Source: Kalmusia sp. IMI 367209
Lineage: Eukaryota > Ascomycota > Dothideomycetes > Pleosporales > Didymosphaeriaceae
Assembly: GCA_027946365.1 (NCBI GenBank)
Contig: JAPEUQ010000022.1
Coordinates: 62,001 to 126,000 of the forward strand
Length of the DNA: 64,000 bases
Reading direction: 5' to 3'
The position numbers and the translations under genes are program-made. The notes below the pieces were generated by a model, which was given only the letters and a program-made list of their open reading frames with translations, was not told the DNA's origin and did not search any database. This document shows, piece after piece, positions 12,649 to 22,868 of this stretch. Within the stretch, counting starts at the first letter, position 1. Every line of letters starts with the position of its first letter.

Positions 12649-13219
12649 TTACACCTCACTCGACTCGTTGTATTGTGAATCTAAGATTAGAATACTTGTT
12701 GGGACTGTATCTACGGCTTCGACATCAACCCATTTGCTTATGCGGTCCAGAACGTCTGTGGCATACGGGCCCCGCGCCCTGACCGCTTGCCCTATTTTCA
12801 CTGCCAGAGGCCCTTTGTAGTGGAGCTGATTGATCTGCTTCGTCCATCCGGATGAGTCCTTGAATGCGCACGAGTGTGCTGGAACTTGCCATTGGCGGCA
12901 TCGAATTCGAATTTAAAGACTGCCTGGGCCTTAAAAATTCGCATGTGCCTCGATCGGTCGATTTGCAGACGCAGCGGAAGTATTCGACCTCGAGACCCGC
13001 GAATGTAGTTGTATTCTTCTGCATCTCTTGCATGTGGTCGTGGACCAACTGGACTGGCGGTGTGAAGAGCCTAATAATTGGACCTGTATATACGACAGCA
13101 GGCGTAGGTCTTGAAGCTGAGAGAGTTGCTCTTGTAAGTAGCTACTAAGGAATGGGGTGAAACTTGTTTACTTACTAAAAGAAGGAGTTATCGTACTTGC
13201 GATCATATCGTGTAAACAT
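12649..13219 (-). CDS. Hypothetical protein, exon structure unresolved
   Basis: I do not recognise the family. A pyrimidine-rich leader (about 13345-13260) precedes an ATG at 13219 that gives MFTRYDRKYDNSFF. A GTAAGT donor follows at once and an acceptor lies at CTCTCAG near 13120. Protein-like frames continue: RPTPAVVYTGPIIRLFTPP, then LEVEYFRCVCKSTDRGT, then FKDSSGWTKQINQL and KIGQAVRARGPYATDVLDR, down to a TAA at 12649. These pieces lie in different frames, and I cannot place introns at every junction, so there is at least one unseen intron or a frameshift. The amino-acid composition argues for real coding sequence. It could also be a decaying gene. Confidence 0.4.
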
Positions 13220-14135
13220 AGGCGTATGATGTCGTCGCGGTGGAGGTTCGTGTTGTGAGCGAGTCAACACGAGGAGGGAAATGAAGTGAGCGAGGACAAA
13301 AAGGGCAGGAACGGTGAAAAATCGCCAATCAGATCAAACAGTGAATGTTAGCTGCTTGCTGCCTGGTTTCACGGTGCTTTAGGAGCCTACAGGTGGGTCT
13401 AGTTTCACCTACGTCCCCGACCTACACTTTGTCTTTTGGGCTTCTTAACTTTCACCCGCCTGCAACTTGCCTCGGCCTCACCCTCTTCTTTTATTTTCCC
13501 GCCCTGCAGTGCGCCTGCTTTGCTATCCATCGCAGCTTTCTCGAGTTCGTCTCGGGTCTATCGCGCTTAGAGAGCGTACCAAGTATATGCAGGCTCGTGT
13601 TAGTGCCGCGAGGTTCAAGAACGTCTCTCTATCGCGCCTCTCCACACGCTATCAAAATTTCAAAATTCTGAACTAAGGGTGGGTGAAGCCAATTAAATCG
13701 TTATCTCCTTGCACGTACCCATATTCCCACGCGCCTGACATATTACCCTGACCGATACAGCCATTGACGAATTGCTTCGCTGGAGTTTGTCTGCAATATC
13801 AGCAAGATTATTCAGGCCCCTCAATAGCCTGCCACCGTTTTCCAACCCTCTAGGCATCGAGAAGGGCACATTGACGGGTTATCCTTGCGACGTTCGAACC
13901 CAGCGGCCGCATTAGACTTGGATCATCAAGGTAACACAACGTCAATGTGCCACAGCATCAAGCTAATTGAACATCGAGGTATCCCTGCATCGAACCGTCA
14001 AAGATACAGAGCTATCACTGCATCGAGCTGCGACAAGATCGGTTCGTCAACTCAACGACTCGATCGCGGTCATATAAGGAACCCGACTGATCTTGACAGA
14101 TAATATCAAGAAAGTAATACTATTAGCCTTTGGCC
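13220..14135. other. Intergenic region with divergent leaders
   Basis: It contains the pyrimidine-rich leader of the minus-strand gene at about 13260-13345 and the promoter and leader of the F-box gene. A GTTCGAACC near 13895 resembles a tRNA B-box, but no stems form around it. Confidence 0.4.
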
Positions 14136-15257
14136 ATGCCGATTGCATCGCTTCCGACCGAGCTCGACCTGAAGATCATCAGCTTTCTCAAGGGTGATCG
14201 GAAGGCATTGAATACCCTATCTCTTGTCTCTCGCTATTACCGCGAACACACAGAGCCAGAGCTGTACCATGACATTGTTTTCACCACAAACGACGGCTGG
14301 CGCATCTTGTGTCTTCTGCAGACATTCTTGGATCGTCCTGACGTTACACGGTACACAAAGAGCTTCACGTATCATAAGGCGGAGAACGATGTCTTTCCCC
14401 ATCTTGACGGGGCTTCACTCTTGGTGACACGAAAGCGGTATATCGACCAGGTCCAAGCTACGCTCTTCGAGTCCAGCAACGTGCTGATGGATCAGGTCAA
14501 GAGGCACACAATAGGTTATGGACGAGACTTTTCCGTGTGCTTGTTCCAAGACATCCTGATTAGAGATTCCGGCCCCGGGGGTGCTTTGGCGCTTGTGTTG
14601 TGCATGGTATCGAATGTGGAGTCAATCAGCTTGACGCCAGAGAGTAAGATCCACCTAACTGAATACGGCATCAACCGTTCAAACGGCTTCTGGACCTATG
14701 TTCAGGACATGTTCTCGTTCAGTAAACCTGGCATGGACGACCTAAGCATGATTCACTACGACACTTCTCCGCACGCTTTCACAAAGCTGAAGGCCCTTTG
14801 CTTGGGTGCGGATGAGGCTGGAGGCTCCTGCATTCTCCCCCCGACTCTTGAGCAGCTTACGCTGCGTCGATTCAATGTCGAGCGCTTGGTCCAAATCAGC
14901 CCCGTAAAGAACTCCTTGAAGGTCCTCGAGCTCGAACACGGTACCATCACTCAGGAGGCTTTGAGCCAGGCGATCTCGTCAGGTAAGCACCTTGCCATAC
15001 GGCTACTCAAGCCTTGACTAATTGTACCTCGTCTGTTAGACACACTGAGTAAGCTCCATACGCTGCGCCTTCGTCACATGACCAGGTGGGACGATGATTT
15101 GCACGAGGATCTCACGTTCGACGGCCACCTCATCCAGGAGATGGAAGAACACATCCCGGACCTTGAGGTCTTCGAGTGTATCCGTACTCCCATCGTACCC
15201 CTGCACGAGAATGCCTTCGGCGCGTTCAAGAAACTGAAGCATCTACGCCTCGAATGA
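14136..15257 (+). CDS. F-box-like protein
   Basis: Probably a substrate-recognition subunit of an SCF-type ubiquitin ligase. The ATG at 14136 gives MPIASLPTELDLKIISFL, then a short spacer and NTLSLVSRYYREHTEPELY, the usual layout of a fungal F-box in the first 50 residues. The rest (about 300 residues) is weakly Leu-rich, with LRR-like pieces such as LKALCLGAD, LKVLELEHG and LHTLRLRHM. An intron at 14983-15039 (GTAAGC, TGACTAAT branch, TTAG) joins exon 1 (to 14982) to exon 2 (15040-15257). The protein ends KKLKHLRLE, so the last repeat stops abruptly. The substrate cannot be guessed. Confidence 0.8.
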
Positions 15258-16017
15258 CTAGAGCACGGAGCACGGATCACGGTAACGATTAGACGATTTG
15301 CCGCCGTGGCATGATTGATGATGAACATGCTAATGATGGATATGATAAGCACGAGCAGTTTCATGAAGATTTTTCCTAATAGTGCTTCCAGCCTCACGAG
15401 GCATTGATGCTATAGGGTAGCAAAAATCAGATGTTTTAGGCAGCAAGAATATGTTGAGGTCCAGATACTATAGCTGTCAATGCAATGCATTCACCAGATC
15501 TTTCCGAGAGTTGACATGAGAGATCCTTTGGTACATTCCGCGGCTGCTCTCGTCCATGGTGTACCCTGTTCCTCCACTGGTGATGAAGAGGATGTACTAA
15601 AATTGCGCTGTTGAGCTATTGGTGTTGGGGCACGCTTCTGGTACTTGCGAGGATGTTCGCCTTTCTTTGTCATCTCTTACCTATTTGTAACGTCTCGCTG
15701 CACACGACACAGCTACATATCAACGATCTATGCTTCGACTTTAGTATCCTCTGTACTTGATGTACAATCTCCGCGGCGTTGGAAAGGATCAGCGCAAAGG
15801 CCCCCAACTCAAATCCTAAAACACCGGCACCGCGGCGGTGTACCATGCGAAAACATCGCGAAATGGCGACCTTAATTTCCAAACCTTTGCCAGTTCGCAT
15901 ACCTTGGAGACGCGCGGCGTCGGCAAGGCGTTGGAATAGGCGTCACTCGACATGAGTATGTTTGGCGCGCTCTAAACCCAGCTGCGTAACCGCGCTAACG
16001 AACGACAAGAAGCACCA
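15258..16017. other. Intergenic region
   Basis: The 3' flank of the F-box gene and the promoter of the DUF6536 gene. Short open frames occur on both strands without recognisable features. Confidence 0.45.
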
Positions 16018-18473
16018 ATGTTTCTCAATGCCATCGAACTCAGACAAATCGAGACGGAGCCCCTCTCCCATAGCTACGGCGCCGAAGACACCTCGTACGA
16101 CCCCTCGAAGACCTCGAACCGACGCGCAACGACATGGCGAACGCGCTTCTCGGGCTGGCGCGGCGGCGTCGTGGCTTGCATTTCGATCGCGGCTTCTGTC
16201 CTGCTCCTCAACATAGTGCTGGCCGTGATCGCGGCCACTACTTGGGCGACGGATCAGGGCATCTCGACGGCATATACGGGTGACTGTACAAAGGCTGCGA
16301 GAGCGACAACAGCCCTTCATCTGCTCATCAACTTGCTGAGCAGCTTGTTGCTCGGGGCTTCAAATTACTGCATGCAACGGCTGGTTGCGCCCACAAGGAA
16401 GGAGATAGACGATGCGCATGCGAAGAAGAGGTGGCTTGATATCGGGATGCCAAGTGTCCGGAATCTTGCTTCGATTAGTAGAAGTAGGATGGCGCTTTGG
16501 TTACTCTTGGGTTTGAGTAGCATACCGTTGCACTTTGTGTATGTTGCTGAGGCTATGAAGACTTGTACGAGCTGATAAGGGTACAGTTACAACTCTGTCA
16601 TCTTTGAAACTATCGCTGCGAACGACGTTGACTTCTTGATTGTGGGGGAGGACTTTTTCACAAACAAGACAAGCTGGAATTCCCAGAGTTCAGACAGTAT
16701 GTAAGGTCTCTCCTATATGTCAAAATTCAATCTTGGTCAAAAAAGTAGCTTGAAAACATCACTGGTCTTGATTTCTTTACTGACCTGTCATCATATGCAG
16801 GTTCAGAGCTCATATATAATTCAACTACCGACAACGATATCACCAAATTGCAGAATACCCTCCTCGACGGCCAATACTTGGATCGGACCAAATTTGAAAA
16901 CATCACAAATAATGAATGCGTCTCGCGGTACAATACTCCCTTCATCACCAGCGGCTCAGGATTCGGCGTCCCAACACCTTATTACTTGGACATATATAGC
17001 ATCAACGCTACGAATTCATTTCAGTATCGCAAAAACGGTAGCGGAGAATTGGGGATTGACGAAATGAGCAGAGAATGGGAATTCTCCTGTGGGTTAGGAA
17101 AAATAAACGCTTGCGTGAAGTTTGCTGACGCCTTGCAGATTGCTTGAGTGAGATTGTCCCCGCGAAATGCCAGGTCCAATTCAGCCAGTCCATCCTCTGG
17201 GTCGTGATAGCGTGTAACGCGTCAAAAGTGATCCTGATGGTACTCATCCTCTGGCGCCTAGAACACCAGACCATCGTCACGATTGGTGATGCCATACAGA
17301 CTTTCCTACAGCGGCCCGATCCCACAACAGAGAACTGTTGCCTCATGTCGAGGCGCAACGTCGAAAGGCTCTGGAAAGTTCCCGAGCTGCGGACTTCTCA
17401 GTATTATAAAGCTACACCTCATAGAGAGCCTTGGGGCACCTCTTGCAGTGGCCGAAGATGGGGCGTATCCATGTTTTTGTGAGACGTTTGATCCGGTGCG
17501 TGAACGAAGCGCTGATCGTTCATAGATATGCCGCTGCCCTTGTAACCACAGGCGCCTTATTTCATGTTATGGAAAGCAACAAGTCAGGATCCGATGTGCG
17601 CAATGGTTTCGGCAAAGTTAGCACTAGTGAGTCGCGTCTCGCGCGAGTTTTCATGTTAATTTCTCTAACGCTGGCTCCAGATTACCTCGTCGACGTCCGA
17701 TTACCCTTTGGCTCCACCTCCATCGTACCCTACGTCCTCCTCGCCAACTTGCCACAAGCAGTCGTCTCCTTCATCTGTACGTGTCTCGCCCCCCGCACGC
17801 CCTCTGCACACACTGACGCCTCTCAGACCTGACATACAACGGCATGTTCACCTGCATGCTCGCCAACCGAGAGTGGTCCCAGTACTCGCTCAAGCGCGCT
17901 CCTCTCCGCGTTACCCTCCCCTCGCCCGGCCAACGCTCAACCTACTTCCTCCAACTCCCCTACACCTTCAGCGTGCCCCTGCTCCTCGCCAGCGTCCTCC
18001 TCCACTGGTTCATCTCGCAGTCCATCTTCCTCGCGCGCATCGCCATGTACAAAGACGGCGTCCTCGTCAGCATGGACGACCGCCTAACAGCCTACCGCCA
18101 CATGGTCACGGCGACGAACAGTGTCTTCACGGGGCTTGGGTATAGCGATTCGGCCCTGATTGCGAGTCTGACCTGGGGCTCTGCGCTGGTGCTGGTCATG
18201 CTTCTGATGGCGCATTGGATGATTTATCCCAAGGGGTTGCCGGTTGGAGGGACGTGCAGCGCGGTTATCAGTGCGGCGTGTCATGTAAGGCATGAGGAGG
18301 GGGCAGCGGAAGAGGTCAAGGGGGACATCAGTAGTCAGCCGCTGAAATGGGGTGTTACGGTGAGGGGTGGGCGGAATAGAGTTGGGCATTGCTGTTTTAG
18401 CAGTGGGGAGGTTGAGCGGCCGGTTGTGGGACATTTGTATGCCGGGCTTGGGGCAAAGGCGAAAAAAATGTAG
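16018..18473 (+). CDS. DUF6536 family integral membrane protein
   Basis: Fungal multi-span membrane protein of unknown function. A seven-exon model holds phase throughout: 16018-16538, 16587-16696, 16801-17088, 17139-17478, 17526-17626, 17681-17776 and 17827-18473, giving 700 residues. The N-terminal domain shows the family hallmark GWRGGVVACISIAAS followed by hydrophobic helices, YCMQRLVAPTRKEIDDAHA and KKRWLDIGMPSVRN. A luminal or extracellular loop carries NKTSW and NITNNE, possible glycosylation sites. Later membrane blocks include YCLSE...KCQVQFS, FIYLTYNGMFTCMLANREW, RSTYFLQLPYTF and LLHWFISQSIFL. The introns are 47-54 nt, apart from one of 104 nt. The short cytoplasmic tail is basic. 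The family has no established substrate. Confidence 0.9.
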
Positions 18474-18991
18474 CGGCCCGCCCAAAGGGCAGCTCAGGTT
18501 CATCAGTGACGCTCGACCAAAGCTTCATGGACAATGGGCAGCGCTCGCCGTTTGTTGAAGATACCATTTTCCGTTTGATGGGCTGGTAGTCTCAGCTTTT
18601 CCTGCGCACTCGCATCTTTAAACTGGTTCGCTGCCTCCACTCACACCTGTTCTCCCCCAACATCGCCATCGCCCCCAACAGCAGCCCCTGGAGTCGCTAC
18701 AGCTGCCCTTAGTGCATTTCTGTGCCTGAGCGTGACTGGAATATCCCCACAATAAACGCATGGTGGCGTCACCCTGGTCACGGGAGCGCGCTCTAAGTGG
18801 GCCTCGAGATGCGGGGAATCCGGGGGAAGCTTGGACCAGTCGGACCAGTTGGACCTGGTTGCGTGAGAATGCTGCCCCTCCTCTCCCCACCATCTGACCA
18901 CCTCTCTCACACGACAAGAGTACACGTACACGTCTTCCATTCCATCCTCTACATCACTTTTTTTTTTAATCGCCGGACATAAGCAGTCAAG
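18474..18991. other. Intergenic region, promoter of the DJ-1-like gene
   Basis: The last 130 bases are pyrimidine-rich, with a run of T at about 18957-18966, 26 bases upstream of the ATG at 18992. This is typical of a strongly used fungal leader. Nothing else is seen. Confidence 0.5.
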
Positions 18992-20041
18992 ATGAGTGCA
19001 ATTGCTGACAACAACGATGGGCCCATTGAGGTCGTCAAGGTGCTGTTTGCCCTCTACCCGGGCTACAACACCCTCGACGTGGCGGGCCCGCTCGAGATCC
19101 TCAGCCGCTCTCTCCACAACCCCAAGGACAAGAGTAAGTACTGCTACTCATACTCAGCTCAATGGCCCCAATTGAACGCCCCATCGCACGACTTCCTTTG
19201 TTGACATGTTACGGCAGCGACCAAGGCGTTCGAGGTGCAATTTGCCGGGCCGGCTGCGGCTATGACTTCCGTTCAGGGCCTCACCATCAAGGCTGACATG
19301 GACTACGATGACGCCAACGACGAGCTCGAGGACTTCGATGTCATCATCGTCCCCGGCGGCGAGGGCGTCTTCGACGTGCTCAAGAACAAGGCTGAGCCTC
19401 TTGGCCTCCTCTCCAAGTACGTCGAGCTCCAGGAGAAGAGCCCCGCCAAAGAGCGTACCATCCTCGCTATCGATATCGGTACTCTGCTCCTTGCCCAGCA
19501 AGGCATGCTCGAGGGCCTCGCCGCCACCACACACCCCGATTACTATACCCGTCTTGAGCAGATCTGTCAAGAGGCATCAACTCGTGACCTCTCTATGCGC
19601 ACCGACGTTATGGAGGAGCGTTACGTGGTCAACAACGCTCGGTTCGATCTTGGTGAGAAGTAAGTGCAACATCTAGCGCTGCCATGCCGGCTCATGATGA
19701 CACTAACGTTCTTCAGCCCCGACGACAACCCATACATCATCAAGAAGGCCCGCGGCGGCGGCGACGAAGGTGCCAACACGCAAAACGCTCGGAGGAAGTC
19801 GATCGCGCGCAAGGGCAGCAATGCCTGGAAGGAGTCTCGTCGCCGCGAGTCCATCGCCCGGCGTGCTCACCTGCCGCTCGGCGGTATGCGTATCATCACC
19901 ACGGGCGGCGTCACTGCCAGCTTGGATGCTAGCTTGTATTTGGTTGGTTCTTTGGTTTCTCACGAGTCGGCCCTGGAGGTCGCTCGCGTTATGCAGTATA
20001 CCTGGGTCAAGGGCGTTACGGTCGACGCGATTGACGTTTGA
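18992..20041 (+). CDS. DJ-1/PfpI-like protein lacking the nucleophilic Cys
   Basis: Three exons (18992-19133, 19218-19659, 19717-20041) give 302 residues with consistent phases. The fold markers of the DJ-1/PfpI (class I glutamine amidotransferase-like) family are present: VLFALYPGYNTLDVAGPLEIL with the conserved acidic residue, DFDVIIVPGGEGVFDVL, and TTGGVTASLDASLYLV near the C-terminus. The nucleophile elbow, usually xxCTGxxLLA, reads AIDIGTLLLAQQGML here, so Asp or Ile stands where Cys is expected. A basic insert of about 60 residues (RRKSIARKGS, RRRESIARRAH) interrupts the second half and carries two RRxS-type kinase sites. Hydrolase or deglycase activity is therefore doubtful; a binding role is possible. 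Confidence 0.85.
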
Positions 20042-20589
20042 GCGAGTGCTACGTCTGGCGAGACATTGCGATGGCGTTGGAAGCATATGGGATCATGCCG
20101 AACCTCGAATGGTCGGATTGGATCGTCGGGTAGATTTGGAATATCTGCCTAGACGCGATGTAAGGTAACACGATATTCACGAAATGTAAAAGTACGTTCA
20201 AAAAGACCGTTCCTCCACATGAATCATGGCATACATTCTACACTGCGGCGCATGACGGAGCGACCAGCTGTGGCAATATCAGCCTCCCATTTTTCCAGGC
20301 CTAGGATCTCGGATGTTGCAATACCGTGGCCTACCGTGTGCCAGCGTACACGACGGGTCGAGCCCTATCCATGTTCTAGTATTATCTGTTCCTATCCCTT
20401 TTTCTTACACTAGAGTTCTAAATCCCTCAGGCTAGCATACACATTATAAGGGTGGGGTTTCTTTGGTGGCAAGTCTACGATTATCTTTTGGATGCTGGCA
20501 TACTATCAAAGTCGAAACCACGTTTCCCACGACTGATTTCTTTCAAACTTCTCGCCCCGGGTGCCTCAAGGACCAGCGTTCAGCATCCA
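20042..20589. other. Intergenic region
   Basis: The 3' flank of the DJ-1-like gene and the 3' side of the transcription-factor relic. No gene is seen. Confidence 0.4.
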
Positions 20590-21274
20590 GCATGCGTCTA
20601 GCCGGGTGATGAGGTCGGTGCGGTCCATGATGATGATGATGGATTAGTGCATAGGCTTTAGCTCAAGGACATACCATGCACGTCGGCGCATTTTTACTTC
20701 AAAGACGGACATCTCCGGAAAGTAGGAGCCGTCGCGATGATAGCCCATTTTAAGAGCTACGCGGATAATGACTCCAATCAGCTGCCAGCATCCTTGCTGC
20801 GTATCCTCGCATCATGCCAAAGAGTATGGTGACCCACATGATTGACGTGCTAAGCGGGTCCTCCCAGAAGCTTTTGTATTGTTTGAAAGAGACTGCACGA
20901 TGGATAACGAGGGCGACAGGAATATCAGCAGAGGTAAAGTACCTTGCGACCATGCTATCAACGACATGCCGAGGAAGAAGCGCAGCTGTAATCGCCATCT
21001 TGCTAGCTAGATACGCCTGCAAGAGGAACCGATCGGCTCCGGGAAACCTAGCCACTGATTCTTCATGATGTTCATCAGGGTGGTGGTCAGTCTGTTCCCT
21101 CACCATGTCTTTGGGGTCGCTGATCTCGTCCAAAATAGCTATCCCATGGTCGCTCTCCACATACGAAGAGTCATGCACATGCAGGTTCATACGTCCAAAG
21201 TCGCTTGAAAGGGCCTCTTGTAAGACGGATGTCCGCTTTGCTCTGATTGGTGCAACGCTCGTCGCGAACGTCAT
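20590..21274 (-). pseudogene. Relic of a fungal-specific transcription factor
   Basis: The frame from 21274 encodes part of the fungal transcription-factor middle homology domain: DHGIAILDEISDPKDMV, then ALLPRHVVDSMVARYF, KQYKSFWEDPLSTS and WVTILFGMM. Right after this the frame must move by one base to continue as CWQLIGVIIRVALKMGYHRD and FPEMSVFEVKMRRRAW. Intact relatives have tens of residues (AMM to DLWxLxGxxxRxAxxMGxHRD) between these blocks, so an internal segment is missing. No Zn2Cys6 cluster can be found upstream on this strand, and after a GTATGT donor at RRAW only a short frame with a stop remains. The gene has lost its DNA-binding domain and C-terminal half and cannot act as a regulator. 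Confidence 0.78.
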
Positions 21275-21478
21275 ACTAAGAAGGCGCGCCTTCAGGAGGT
21301 TACAAGCTCGGACGTTACCTCATGAAGGCACTTTAAATAAGTAAGGATGCAGAGAGCGGTTTGGGATATGTCATGTCACAGAAAAACCTACTTGGATCAT
21401 CAAGAACGTTTTTGACGGAACTCCTACCTGCCATTCACCGCACCTGTTTAGCGAGTACATCAATCTCCATTAATCACT

Positions 21479-21670
21479 ATGCCTGCCGATTTGCCAGCCT
21501 GGCAACCGGCGCCCAAGCAACGTCTTTAAATCAAAGAAGCTCCCTTTCCCCACCCAAGACCCCATGAAATCATCGTCAAGAACCGCGCCGTAATCATCAA
21601 CCCCATCGACTGGGTTCTGCAAGACCAAGACACGTATCTCATGTTTGGGTGGATCAGGTATCCGTACGCC
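21479..21670 (+). pseudogene. Relic of a zinc-binding (MDR) dehydrogenase, N-terminal fragment
   Basis: From an ATG at 21479 the translation reads MPADLPAWQPAPKQRL, a TAA stop, then IKEAPFPTPRPHEIIVKNRA and VIINPIDWVLQDQD, ending near MFGWIRYPYAF. This is the typical N-terminus of fungal quinone-oxidoreductase-like MDR enzymes, including the NP(I/V)DW motif. The expected continuation (G-D-V-A-G, cofactor domain) is absent. The stop replaces a position where a Gln codon (CAA) would fit, a C-to-T change in a CpA context. It sits head to head with the transcription-factor relic, about 200 bases apart. Confidence 0.72.
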
Positions 21671-22868
21671 TTTCTGAATATTGAAAGGAGGCGGCGGATT
21701 CGCTGAGTGCACTGCTATGCTCAGCCTTCCGTTGGTAAACAGTCCAAGGTCGATGAGCGAAAAATGGCATGTATCTGACGGTGGGCGTTGAATGAGCGAC
21801 TGGGCGCGTCCCACATCGGAGTAACGGCTGCTTCAGCAGGCACGCGCAAGCTTGTGCGAAAGAGGTCAGCATAGCCGTCGCAATAAGCATCTGAGAGCCG
21901 AGTTCGCACGCCGCTAACGAGCGCTAAACAGCAGAAATCGTCAATGCACCCTCGTGTCTATGCAGGCGTCGTTGTCGCAAGCACATATCTAGGGCGCGAA
22001 TATCAGGGTCGTTACTTGGGGTAGCTTCTACTCCTTCACATCGGAATTGCCTCAACTAGCAGCCTCCTACATTGGAGGTGTAATGCCGAGGAACGTATCG
22101 CGCGCGGCGAGCAGGATTCAACTCTCGAAACGCGGTATCCTCTGGCGGAGAGCCGTCCGCGACTTGATGTCGTCAGTGGGGAGGCGCTATGATTGGCCAC
22201 ATGCGTATGGGTACAGGAGGCTGTGTAGGTGAGCCAGGAAATTCGCGCACATCTAACCACCAACAGCCTGGACAGAGCGATGCTCCACTGCCGCTTTTGG
22301 AGCGGAAATTGCATCTCACATGCTGCACGCTTGCTGCTACAACATCGCAGAGTGTGACGAGCCAACAACGATGGGGCGAGCGTAGTGTGAGGGAATTTTG
22401 CTCCTATCGCTTTGATATCGCGCACGGCGAACAGCACAGCCTAGGTGAAATCTTCGCTCGGTCCCGTAGTTGGGAACCGTTTTGTCGGCCACACCTCGTG
22501 TCACCGCTGGAACCGCTGTTTCCATTACGCACTGCGAAGATTGGCGGCTGGCGTGCGTATCGACAACCCCGTAACCTGGATGCGAACGCGCCGCACGTGG
22601 TCGTGCGGCGTGCTTGTCACGCAGGGCTGGGAAAGGGTCTAATGGGGCTGCCACTGTGCCACGATGATGTCTGCCGCGTTGGAGCGTTGAGTCCCTTTAC
22701 GGCTCACGGTATAAATATGTTTACCCTCTGAGCTGCTCCGTTCCTCTTCTACCTTTTCTACCCCTTTGCTTCTTCTCGCACTCGCCCGCCGCTCACTCAT
22801 CTTCAACAGCGCGGCCTCGTGGCCATACTGCAGCTCTTCCTTGGTGCAGTTTCTCGTGCCTTTCTTCT
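21671..22868. other. Intergenic region with promoter of the Na+/K+-ATPase-like gene
   Basis: No convincing gene is seen. The right end carries a TATA-like box and a pyrimidine-rich leader just before the ATG at 22869. Confidence 0.5.
22710..22717 (+). promoter_or_regulatory. TATA-box-like element
   Basis: TATAAATA lies about 150 bases upstream of the ATG at 22869. It is followed by a CT-rich tract (about 22737-22800), the usual order of promoter and leader in ascomycetes. Confidence 0.5.

Noticed and set aside
13885..13905. Possible tRNA B-box (GTTCGAACC)
   Set aside because: No T-stem, anticodon stem or acceptor stem can be paired around it.
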